In this document: positions 7,148 to 14,553 of the stretch, piece after piece | Position numbering within the stretch: the first letter of the stretch is position 1 | Layout of the letters: the number at the start of each line of letters is the position of its first letter | NCBI GenBank assembly: GCA_023424995.1 | Contig: JAFADH010000248.1 | Span: 1-23,185 of the forward strand | Direction: 5' to 3' | Source of the DNA: Bacillota bacterium | Lineage (GTDB): Bacteria; Bacillota; Clostridia; Lachnospirales; Lachnospiraceae | DNA length: 23,185 nt | The notes under the pieces: generated by a model | What the model saw: the letters and a program-made list of their open reading frames with translations, nothing else | What the model was told of the DNA's origin: nothing | Databases searched by the model: none | Program-made: the position numbers and the translations under genes

Positions 7148-10100
7148 ATGCTTTATTCATATTTTTATTTGCTGTCGCCAGCATCAGCTTGATCCGGTTC
7201 AGCTGGTTTACTTCACTGGCACCGGGATCATAATCCACAGCCACTATATTTGCCTCCGGGTGCTGTTTACGCAGCTCCTTGATAACACCCTTGCCGACGA
7301 TGTGGTTGGGCAGGCAGGCGAAGGGCTGGGTACATACGATATTATTAACACCGGAATGTATTAATTCCAGCATCTCACCGGTCAGGAACCAGCCTTCCCC
7401 GGTCTGGTTGCCGGTGGATACTACGGGCTCGGCATAGTTGGCCAGCTTCTTGATGTGAACAGGCGGGATGAAGCGTTCGCTCTTAGCCAGGGCTTTCTTC
7501 GCCGGCTTACGAAGCTGCTCCAATGCCCATATGACCAGATTGCCGATCCGGGCGGAGGATTTCTTCTTGCCGAGATACCTTGCCTTAAAATTATTATTAT
7601 AGGAGCTGTACAGGAAGAAGTCCAGCAGATCCGGAACCACTGCCTCCGCACCTTCCGCTTCCAGTAATTCCACCAAATAATTGTTGGCTGACGGCAGGAA
7701 TTTCACCAGGATCTCTCCGACTACTCCCACCCGGGGCTTCTTTAGGTCTTCAACAAGCGGAAGCCGGTCGAAATCCCTGATAATCTTTTTGATATTACGC
7801 CTGTATTCACCCCAATGACCACCCTTTTTGAGGCTTTCTATGCAGAGCTTGCGCCATTTGTCATGAAGCGCATTGGCGGAACCGGGGATCTTCTCATAAG
7901 GTCTGGTACGGTACAGTACGCGCATGAATACATCGCCGTATACCAAGGCCTGCATAGCGGATATTAATAATCTCGGAGTAACTTTAAGTCCGGGATTTTT
8001 CTCAAGGCCTGCGGCACTCAGGGAGATGACGGGGATCTGGGACATACCCGCCCTCTCCAGGGCTCTTCGTATGAAGCCGATATAGTTGGTGGCGCGGCAG
8101 CCGCCGCCGGTCTGTGTGATCATAACGGCAACCTTATTCAAGTCATATTTGCCGGATAGGAGGGCATCCATAATCTGACCGACTACCATCAGGGAAGGGT
8201 AGCAGGCATCATTATTAACATATTGGAGTCCCACATCCACCGCTCTGCGGTTATCATTGGGCAATACCTCCACATGATAGCCGCCGCTGCGAAGCGCGGG
8301 TTCCAGAAGGTCAAAATGAATGGGAGACATCTGCGGCGCAAGGATGGTATAAGTGGATCTCATCTCCTCCGTGAAGATGACTCTGTGATGAGCGGAGGAT
8401 TGAAGCGTTCCCTGGATATGCCTGGTTTCCCGCTCACGTACTGCGGATAGCAGGGAACGGATCCGGATTCTGGCTGCCCCCAGGTTATTGACTTCATCTA
8501 TCTTAAGAACAGTATAGATCTTACCGGATTTTATCAGGATATCACTTACCTGGTCCGTGGTAACGGCATCCAGGCCGCAGCCGAAGGAGTTCAGCTGGAT
8601 CAGCTCCAGGTTCGGCTGGGTCCGTACATAGGAAGCAGCCGCATATAATCTGGAATGATACATCCACTGGTCCACCACGATGGTAGGACGGTCCACCTTA
8701 CCCAGATGGGAGACGGCGTCCTCGGTAAGTACTGCCGCTCCGTAGGAGTTGATGAGCTCCGGAATACCATGATGAATCTCAGGATCGATATGGTAGGGGC
8801 GGCCGGCCAGAACGATACCCTTTCGTCCGGTTTCCTTCAGATAGCGTATCGTCTCTTCCCCTTTCTTACGCATATCCTCTCTTGCCGCCAGCATCTCGGT
8901 CCAGGCGGCAGCGCAGGCTTTCTTAACTTCTGCCGCCGTAATATCAGGCTTGGCACCGGGCTTCGAAGCGAAGAGCTCAACCAGACGCTTGCTTAATATT
9001 TCTTCGCTTTCGAAGGACATGAAAGGGTTCTCGAATTTTATACCGGGATCTTTTAATTCCTCCACGTTATTCTTGATATTCTCAGGATAAGAGGTAACGA
9101 TGGGACAATTGTAATGATTGTTGGTGCCGTCTACTTCCTTGCGTTCAAAGGGTATACTGGGGTAGAAGATATATTTCACACCCTTATCAATCAGCCATTT
9201 GATATGTCCGTGAACCAGCTTTGCAGGATAGCATTCGGACTCGCTGGGGATGGATTCTATGCCCAGCTCATAGATTTTATGGGTGGAGGTAGGAGATAAT
9301 ACCACCTGATAACCCAACCCTGTGAAGAAGGTATGCCAGAAGGGATAATTCTCATACATATTAAGAACCCTGGGAATTCCTACGATGCCTCTGGACGCCT
9401 GCTCCTTGGTTAAGGAAGGATAGTTAAAATAACGGTCTAATTTATAATCAAACAGATTAGGAATATTAAGCGCATTCTTTTCCTTGCCGAGACCGCGTTC
9501 ACAGCGGTTGCCTGAGATGAACTGCCTGCCGCCGGTGAATTTATTAATGGTCAGCAGGCAGTTGTTGGTACAGCGCCTGCAGCGTGCCAGAGAAGTCTCG
9601 AAGGTCAGGGTATTGATCTGGTCGATGGTCAGCATGGTGCTTTCCCCGCCCTCATAATGCTCCCTGGCGATCAAGGCCGCGCCGAAAGCGCCCATGATAC
9701 CGGCGATGTCCGGCCTTACTGCTTCACAGCCGGAGATGGTCTCAAAGCTGCGAAGTACGGCATCATTATAGAAGGTACCGCCCTGAACTACCATCTTCCT
9801 CCCAAGGTCCTTCGGATTGGTGATCTTGATAACCTTATATAAAGCATTCTTAATGACAGAATAAGCAAGGCCGGCAGAGATATCCGCTACGGTTGCTCCC
9901 TCCTTCTGTGCCTGCTTTACCTTGGAATTCATGAATACGGTGCAGCGGGTACCGAGATCGATGGGATTTTTGGCGAATAAGGCAACCTTGGCAAAGTCCT
10001 GTACCTCGTAATTCAAGGATTTGGCAAAGGTCTCGATGAAGGAGCCGCAGCCGGAGGAGCAGGCCTCGTTCAAAAGTACATTATCGACGGTGTTATTCTT

Positions 10101-11390
10101 TATCTTTATGCATTTCATATCCTGCCCGCCGATATCCAGGATGCAGTCCACTTCGGGCTCGAAGAAGGCAGCAGCATGATAGTGGGCCACAGTCTCGACC
10201 TCACCTTCATCCAGAACAAGAGCAGACTTTATTAAAGCTTCACCATATCCGGTGGAGCAGGAGCGCACAATATTCGCTTTCTCCGGAAGAAATTCATAGA
10301 TCTCCTTCAGGGCACGGATCGTAGTTTTCAATGGACTGCCGTTATTATTGCTATAGAAGGAATAGAGCAGGGAGCCGTCCTCACCGACCACTGCTACCTT
10401 GGTAGTGGTAGAGCCTGCATCGATCCCCAGGAAGCAATTCCCTTCGTAATCAGACAGGTTCCCCTTCTTAACGGTATGTACGGAATGCTTATCCAGGAAT
10501 TCTTTATATTCCTCTTCATTTTTGAATAAAGGTGTCATCCGGTTTACTTCAAAATCCAGCTTGATCCCCCTGGAGAGCATCCGGTATAGATCGGATACCT
10601 TCGTCTGTGCTTCGGGTTTTGCATTCATGGCAGCGCCCAAGGCTGCAAACAGATGGGAGTGCTCCGGAGCGATCACTTGGTCTTCGGTAAGCTTCAGAGT
10701 CCGGATGAAAGCATTCTTTAATTCGCTCAGGAAATGCAGCGGACCACCCAGAAAGGCTACATTGCCCCGGATCGGCTTACCGCAGGCAAGACCGCTGATG
10801 GTCTGATTCACCACAGCCTGGAAGATGGAAGCGGACAGATCCGGCTTGGTAGCGCCCTCATTAATCAAAGGCTGGATATCGGACTTGGCAAATACTCCGC
10901 AGCGGGCTGCGATGGGATAGATCGCCTGATAGCTCTTTGCATACTCATTTAAACCGGAAGCATCGGTTTTCAGCAGGCTGGCCATCTGGTCGATGAAGGA
11001 ACCGGTGCCGCCGGCACAGATACCGTTCATTCGCTGTTCGATGCCGTTGGTAAAGTATATGATCTTGGCATCCTCGCCGCCCAGCTCGATCGCTACATCC
11101 GTATGGGGCGCATAGTCCTGAAGTGAGGTGGCTACGGCTACCACTTCCTGAAGGAAAGGAATATCCAGGTGCTTTGATATGGTCAAGCCGCCGGAGCCGG
11201 TAATTACGGAGGACACCGTTATATCACCGAGTCCTTCCTGTGCCTTTTTCATCAAGCCTGCCAATGTTTCCTGTATATTAGCAAAATGACGCTCGTAATC
11301 GTAGAAGAGTATTTCATTTGCTTCATTTGTGATCACTATTTTAACGGTCGTCGAACCGATATCAATACCTAATCTTCCATTTGTAATCAC
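7146..11390 (-). CDS. Fused acyl-CoA dehydratase activase / 2-hydroxyacyl-CoA dehydratase-like protein
   Basis: A 1414-aa protein. Residues about 6-260 and 319-580 are two BadF/BadG/BcrA/BcrD-type ATPase (ASKHA) domains, each opening with a phosphate loop (LGIDIGSTTVK; LGIDAGSTTTK) and each carrying the cysteines that hold the [4Fe-4S] cluster in HgdC-type activators (C125/C164; C444/C483, with an extra C448). A cysteine-rich stretch follows (CRRCTNNC, C604-C611, and C630), then a DUF2229-like part and a C-terminal part resembling the dehydratase D component. Activators of this family use ATP to push low-potential electrons into dehydratases. Such giant fusions are common in Clostridia, but their substrate is not established. 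The start is GTG at 11388-11390, with GGAGG six bases or so upstream. No separate HgdAB-type partner or CoA-transferase is nearby. Confidence 0.88.
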   Translation of the reverse strand: MITNGRLGIDIGSTTVKIVITNEANEILFYDYERHFANIQETLAGLMKKAQEGLGDITVSSVITGSGGLTISKHLDIPFLQEVVAVATSLQDYAPHTDVAIELGGEDAKIIYFTNGIEQRMNGICAGGTGSFIDQMASLLKTDASGLNEYAKSYQAIYPIAARCGVFAKSDIQPLINEGATKPDLSASIFQAVVNQTISGLACGKPIRGNVAFLGGPLHFLSELKNAFIRTLKLTEDQVIAPEHSHLFAALGAAMNAKPEAQTKVSDLYRMLSRGIKLDFEVNRMTPLFKNEEEYKEFLDKHSVHTVKKGNLSDYEGNCFLGIDAGSTTTKVAVVGEDGSLLYSFYSNNNGSPLKTTIRALKEIYEFLPEKANIVRSCSTGYGEALIKSALVLDEGEVETVAHYHAAAFFEPEVDCILDIGGQDMKCIKIKNNTVDNVLLNEACSSGCGSFIETFAKSLNYEVQDFAKVALFAKNPIDLGTRCTVFMNSKVKQAQKEGATVADISAGLAYSVIKNALYKVIKITNPKDLGRKMVVQGGTFYNDAVLRSFETISGCEAVRPDIAGIMGAFGAALIAREHYEGGESTMLTIDQINTLTFETSLARCRRCTNNCLLTINKFTGGRQFISGNRCERGLGKEKNALNIPNLFDYKLDRYFNYPSLTKEQASRGIVGIPRVLNMYENYPFWHTFFTGLGYQVVLSPTSTHKIYELGIESIPSESECYPAKLVHGHIKWLIDKGVKYIFYPSIPFERKEVDGTNNHYNCPIVTSYPENIKNNVEELKDPGIKFENPFMSFESEEILSKRLVELFASKPGAKPDITAAEVKKACAAAWTEMLAAREDMRKKGEETIRYLKETGRKGIVLAGRPYHIDPEIHHGIPELINSYGAAVLTEDAVSHLGKVDRPTIVVDQWMYHSRLYAAASYVRTQPNLELIQLNSFGCGLDAVTTDQVSDILIKSGKIYTVLKIDEVNNLGAARIRIRSLLSAVRERETRHIQGTLQSSAHHRVIFTEEMRSTYTILAPQMSPIHFDLLEPALRSGGYHVEVLPNDNRRAVDVGLQYVNNDACYPSLMVVGQIMDALLSGKYDLNKVAVMITQTGGGCRATNYIGFIRRALERAGMSQIPVISLSAAGLEKNPGLKVTPRLLISAMQALVYGDVFMRVLYRTRPYEKIPGSANALHDKWRKLCIESLKKGGHWGEYRRNIKKIIRDFDRLPLVEDLKKPRVGVVGEILVKFLPSANNYLVELLEAEGAEAVVPDLLDFFLYSSYNNNFKARYLGKKKSSARIGNLVIWALEQLRKPAKKALAKSERFIPPVHIKKLANYAEPVVSTGNQTGEGWFLTGEMLELIHSGVNNIVCTQPFACLPNHIVGKGVIKELRKQHPEANIVAVDYDPGASEVNQLNRIKLMLATANKNMNKA

Positions 11391-11673
11391 GTTAAACTAC
11401 CTCCATGTATAAAGTAGAGGTCTCTAAAAGCCTCTACGTTTCTCTCTTTGAATAGCAAGAATATATGTCAGGTCCGTATAGGTACGGACCGGGTTCGTAA
11501 GATGAACTTTATTTATTATACGACACTAATTTAGGAAGTTCAATAACATAATTCTCCACAATAATAAAGGAAATGTAAATTAAATCTTAACAATTATATG
11601 CCGAACCAATTAGGAATATCAGAATATATTATATGGTAAGCCGGCAATTATGTGAAATGGAAGGGGCAACTAT
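11391..11673. other. Divergent intergenic region with structured leader of the minus-strand gene
   Basis: Between the divergent activase and LysM genes. The activase side holds its promoter (11515-11543) and three hairpins in its leader: GTTC/GAAC near 11494-11507, GGTCCGTA/TACGGACC at 11471-11490 (8 bp, loop of 4) and GTAGAGG/CCTCTAC at 11414-11437 (7 bp). The LysM side (11545-11673) is AT-rich; I see no clear sigma-A promoter there, which leaves room for a sporulation sigma factor. Confidence 0.6.
11515..11543 (-). promoter_or_regulatory. Sigma-A type promoter of the activase/dehydratase-like gene
   Basis: Read on the minus strand: TTGAAC at 11543-11538, 17-base spacer, perfect TATAAT at 11520-11515. 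The transcript would begin near 11508 and have a leader of about 118 nt containing three hairpins before the GTG start at 11390. Confidence 0.7.
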
Positions 11674-12024
11674 ATGTATTGTATCAACTATGTAATCCAG
11701 CAGGGTGATACACTCTATAGCATCAGCAGAAGATACGGCGTCAGTGTCAATGCACTTATGGACGCCAATCCTCTGGTCAATGTATACAGTCTGAACGTGG
11801 GCACGACATTGTGTATTCCTGTAAGCATGCCCAGCAATAATCTCAGGGATTTTACCACATACCTGGTTGAAGAAGGGGATACCCTGGGCAGCCTTATGGA
11901 ACGAAGCGGAGCCAGTCTGGCAGATTTAATGCAGTTTAATACCTTGCAGGAATTCTACCTGGAACCCGGGACTACACTGCGAATACCGATTTTGGAAGAA
12001 GGAGAAAGCGGTATTACATTATGA
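11674..12024 (+). CDS. Small protein made of two LysM domains
   Basis: A 116-aa protein built almost only of two LysM domains: residues about 4-50 (YVIQQGDTLYSISRRYGVSV ... GTTLCIPV) and about 61-109 (YLVEEGDTLGSLMERSGASL ... GTTLRIPI). LysM binds N-acetylglucosamine-containing polymers such as peptidoglycan. There is no signal peptide or membrane segment and no fused enzyme domain, so export by the normal route is not evident; one possibility is that it is made in the mother cell and placed on the spore surface or cortex, as some LysM spore proteins are, but that is inference. AAGGGG at 11661-11666 precedes the ATG at 11674. A terminator follows directly (12034-12072), so it is a single-gene unit. 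Confidence 0.88.
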   Translation: MYCINYVIQQGDTLYSISRRYGVSVNALMDANPLVNVYSLNVGTTLCIPVSMPSNNLRDFTTYLVEEGDTLGSLMERSGASLADLMQFNTLQEFYLEPGTTLRIPILEEGESGITL

Positions 12025-12033
12025 ACAGGGAAA

Positions 12034-12072
12034 AGCTCCCTGACTGCCATATGCGGAAGGGAGCTCATTTTT
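12034..12072 (+). terminator. Intrinsic terminator of the LysM gene
   Basis: AGCTCCCT (12034-12041) pairs with AGGGAGCT (12058-12065), 8 bp, followed by CA and five T (12068-12072). It starts 9 bases after the LysM stop codon. Confidence 0.85.
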
Positions 12073-12084
12073 ATACTGTATTCC

Positions 12085-12222
12085 TGCGCACATCGCCTGC
12101 GCGTCTAAGTTGGAGCAAGGATTGCCCAGGCACAAAACTTGTGAAGCTGAAAGGGAATTTGTCTCAAGCTCTGCCTCCTGGGAATATGTCATAACGTAAG
12201 ACCGGGAGTTTGTTTTTCTCCT
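12085..12222. other. Structured intergenic segment, possible dispersed repeat
   Basis: No gene is supported here. The segment contains GCGCA/TGCGC (12086-12090/12098-12102), then CCCAGG (12125-12130) pairing with CCTGGG (12177-12182) around an inner CACAA/TTGTG hairpin (12131-12143) and an AGCT/AGCT arm, then GGAG/CTCC (12205-12221). It is more GC-rich than the surrounding gap. It could be a small RNA, a palindromic repeat family or the remnant of one. Confidence 0.4.
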
Positions 12223-12274
12223 GTATAGATACACCGGTAAAAGTGAAACATAAATATAACAAATATTGTTTTGT

Positions 12275-12303
12275 TTGACAAAGGAAGGATAAAACAATAT
12301 AAT
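12275..12303 (+). promoter_or_regulatory. Perfect consensus sigma-A promoter for the CorA-type gene or its leader RNA
   Basis: TTGACA at 12275-12280, exactly 17 bases, then TATAAT at 12298-12303: 12 of 12 consensus positions at ideal spacing. Transcription would start near 12310, about 250 bases before the CorA start codon. Confidence 0.88.
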
Positions 12304-12306
12304 AAC

Positions 12307-12563
12307 CTTGTCTAAGAATGCCTGTGGAAGGACAGCCTTAGGGGATCAAGTCACACAAACAGGACAAGTTTTATTGATTAAATAGGTAAGGATGTGGTAA
12401 GGATGGAAGCCGGGCCCGGTAGTAGTCACGAACGCAGATTTGAACATAATATTATACGGACTGCTGTGAGCAGTGTAAATATGCAGGGCGATATGGCTGG
12501 AAGTTCTCCCTTTCGGTTGTAATGCATATTTCCACCGCTGACAGGCAGTGGGAAGGAGCATTT
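12307..12563 (+). ncRNA. Candidate structured 5' leader of the CorA-type transporter gene
   Basis: The roughly 250-nt leader has several stems: CTTGTC (12307-12312) with GACAAG (12363-12368) closing a domain that contains a CTAAG/CTTAG plus CTGT/ACAG hairpin (12312-12341); a CCGGGCCCGG palindrome (12410-12419); ACTGCT/AGCAGT (12460-12474); and a perfect 9-bp stem AAATATGCA/TGCATATTT (12477-12485/12523-12531) just before the ribosome binding site. The loop of that last stem includes a CT-rich patch near 12503-12512 that could pair with GGAG of the ribosome binding site. It does not match the M-box, yybP-ykoY or other riboswitch cores I can recall. Gene context suggests metal control, but that is inference. 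A 39-codon ORF (12403-12522) also lies inside. Confidence 0.45.
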
Positions 12564-13499
12564 ATGATCGATATTTTTAGAACAACGGAAAGCTCTCTGC
12601 AGAGGCTGACAGAGATTACGGAGGGCTGCTGGATTGCCATGACGGCGCCGTCTGCCACGGAGCTTATGGAGATTGCGGAAGCGACAGGCATCGACATTGA
12701 TCACCTGAGAGCTCCATTGGATGAAGAGGAGCGTGCGCGAATTGAGGTTGAGGATAACTATACTTTGATTCTGGTAGATATTCCTACGCTGGAGAAGAGG
12801 AACGATAAGGACCGTTATATCACGATACCGCTGGGTATCATCGTTGCGGAGAACTATATGATAACTGTCTGCCTGGAGGAGAATCCCGTGTTAAAATGCT
12901 TTATTGACGGGCGCGTCAGGGATTTTTACACCTTTAAGAAGACCAGATTCATTCTCCAGATCTTATACCGGAACGCTTCCACCTTCCTTCAGTATCTGCG
13001 TTCCATCGACAGAAAAAGCGAGGAGATTGAACGCAAGCTGCATATATCTACTCAGAACAGAGAGCTGATCGAATTATTGGAGCTGGAAAAGAGTCTGGTA
13101 TATTTTACGACCTCCTTACGGTCCAATGAGGTAGTATTTGAAAAAATGTTAAAGCTGGAAACCATCAAACACTATCCCGAAGACGAAGATCTTCTGGAGG
13201 ATTTGATTATTGAGAATAAACAGGCCATTGAGATGGCGAATATCTATAGCGGGATATTAAGCGGAACCATGGATGCTTTTGCTTCCATTATATCAAACAA
13301 CCAGAACATCGTAATGAAATTCCTGGCGGCAGTCACCATCGTGCTCTCCATACCCACCATGATCGCCAGCTTTTACGGAATGAACTTTGTGCATATTCCC
13401 GGGAATGACAATCCCATCGGGTTTTATATTATCGTGAGCGCGGCTCTGGTGATTGCGGCAATTATCGTATTGATATTCAGGAAGAAGAAGGTATTCTGA
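12564..13499 (+). CDS. CorA-family divalent metal ion transporter
   Basis: A 311-aa protein with a large charged N-terminal cytoplasmic domain, a long helix-rich stretch (about 150-245) and two C-terminal membrane segments (about 252-270 and 285-305). The signature YGMN is present at 271-274 between them, which is the selectivity loop of the CorA magnesium/cobalt channel family. CorA forms a homopentamer that lets Mg2+ (or Co2+, Ni2+) enter down its gradient; some members export zinc. The ATG at 12564 has GGAAGGAG at 12551-12558 five bases before it; an in-frame upstream ATG at 12522 lacks such a site and lies inside the leader stem, so it is rejected. The gene is preceded by a perfect promoter and a long structured leader. 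Metal preference cannot be told from sequence. Confidence 0.9.
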   Translation: MIDIFRTTESSLQRLTEITEGCWIAMTAPSATELMEIAEATGIDIDHLRAPLDEEERARIEVEDNYTLILVDIPTLEKRNDKDRYITIPLGIIVAENYMITVCLEENPVLKCFIDGRVRDFYTFKKTRFILQILYRNASTFLQYLRSIDRKSEEIERKLHISTQNRELIELLELEKSLVYFTTSLRSNEVVFEKMLKLETIKHYPEDEDLLEDLIIENKQAIEMANIYSGILSGTMDAFASIISNNQNIVMKFLAAVTIVLSIPTMIASFYGMNFVHIPGNDNPIGFYIIVSAALVIAAIIVLIFRKKKVF

Positions 13500-13568
13500 A
13501 CATGAAAAACCCTGCGTCATGTGATTTATGTTATTGCATGGATACCAGGCAGGATAGGAAAGGCATGA

Positions 13569-14441
13569 GTGTGTATGAATATATTGAATAAACTGGAACG
13601 AAAATTTGGACGTTATGCAATCCATAACCTTATGAAATACATTGTAATCTTATATATTGCCGGATTATTAATCGGATTGCTGCCCTATAATCTGTCAAGC
13701 TATCTGTACCTGAGCTTTGATCTGGTCAGAGCGGGACAAGTATGGAGATTGGTCACCTTTATCATTCCGGTTGCCGGTATGTCGAATTTAATATTCTTTG
13801 TTATTATGGTGTATTTCTATTATATCATAGGTACTGAGCTGGAGCGGCATTGGGGAGCTTTCCGACTGAATCTGTATTTCTTCTCAGGAGTGCTGTTTAA
13901 CCTGCTGGGATCCTTTATCACCTATCTGATCACAGGCTATAGCTTATCACCCAGCCTTGAATTCATATGTGATACCTTGTTCTTTGCTTATGCCGCATTA
14001 TATCCGAATTCCGTATTTTATATATACTTTTTAATTCCGGTGAAGGCTAAATACCTGGCAATCATACGGGGGATAATGTACATCGTTCAGGTGATCGGGT
14101 ATATTACTGCGGGACAGTATCTGCTGATTGTTCCTATGGCGGTATCCCTTGCCAACTTCCTGATTTTCTTCTTTGCTACGAGAAATTACCACAGCATTTC
14201 TCCCGGAGAGATGAGGCGGAAGGCGAATTTTCGCAGGCAGGTGAATGATCCGAGAAATCATGGGAATGTGACCGAGTTCAGAGGACGCAATGTGGTCACA
14301 AGGCATAAATGCGCCGTATGCGGAAGAACGGAGCTGGACGGGGAGCAGCTGGAATTCCGCTTCTGTTCCAAATGCGACGGAAATTATGAATATTGCATGG
14401 ATCATCTGTTCACACATGAACATGTTCACAAATCAGAATGA
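13569..14441 (+). CDS. Rhomboid-fold membrane protein with C-terminal zinc-binding tail; catalytic Ser motif not seen
   Basis: A 290-aa protein. Residues about 20-205 contain some five to six hydrophobic segments with rhomboid-family marks: ELERHWGAFRLNLYFFSG (90-107), FFAYAALYPN (138-147) and IPVKAKYLAII. The catalytic GxSG of rhomboid serine proteases is not seen; the closest place reads GYSLSPSL, so it may be a proteolytically inactive, Derlin-like member. The tail has C248-x2-C251, C266-x2-C269, C276 and several His (H279, H283, H285), a likely zinc-binding module. GTG at 13569 with AGGAAAGG at 13556-13563 is the probable start; the in-frame ATG at 13575 is an alternative. It follows the CorA-type gene by 69 bases with no terminator, so the two may be co-transcribed. 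Function unknown. Confidence 0.75.
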   Translation: MCMNILNKLERKFGRYAIHNLMKYIVILYIAGLLIGLLPYNLSSYLYLSFDLVRAGQVWRLVTFIIPVAGMSNLIFFVIMVYFYYIIGTELERHWGAFRLNLYFFSGVLFNLLGSFITYLITGYSLSPSLEFICDTLFFAYAALYPNSVFYIYFLIPVKAKYLAIIRGIMYIVQVIGYITAGQYLLIVPMAVSLANFLIFFFATRNYHSISPGEMRRKANFRRQVNDPRNHGNVTEFRGRNVVTRHKCAVCGRTELDGEQLEFRFCSKCDGNYEYCMDHLFTHEHVHKSE

Positions 14442-14453
14442 TTCACAGTTATA

Positions 14454-14516
14454 ATGGGAGTATTATTAGGAACAGGATTTAACTGTATCTAATGCTACTC
14501 CCATCTATCGATAGAT
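14454..14516. other. Hairpin and overlapping 14-bp palindrome between two genes
   Basis: ATGGGAGTA (14454-14462) pairs perfectly with TACTCCCAT (14496-14504), 9 bp, beginning 13 bases past the rhomboid-like stop codon. No T run follows, so termination would be weak. Overlapping its end is the perfect palindrome ATCTATCGATAGAT (14503-14516), which could be a binding site for a dimeric regulator of the next gene. Confidence 0.45.
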
Positions 14517-14553
14517 ATTTGAACTTAAGCATTAAATACTGAGTAATGGAGAA

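Noticed and set aside
12019..12297. 92-aa minus-strand frame in the gap between LysM and CorA genes
   Set aside because: Runs through the LysM terminator and the folded intergenic segment, has no convincing ribosome binding site, and begins within the spacer of the perfect plus-strand promoter.
12310..12560. M-box (magnesium) or yybP-ykoY (manganese) riboswitch before the CorA-type gene
   Set aside because: Context fits, but I could not find the conserved cores of either class by eye; kept only as an unclassified structured leader.
12522..12563. Upstream start for the CorA-type protein at 12522
   Set aside because: Lacks a ribosome binding site and lies inside the leader stem; the ATG at 12564 has GGAAGGAG at ideal distance.
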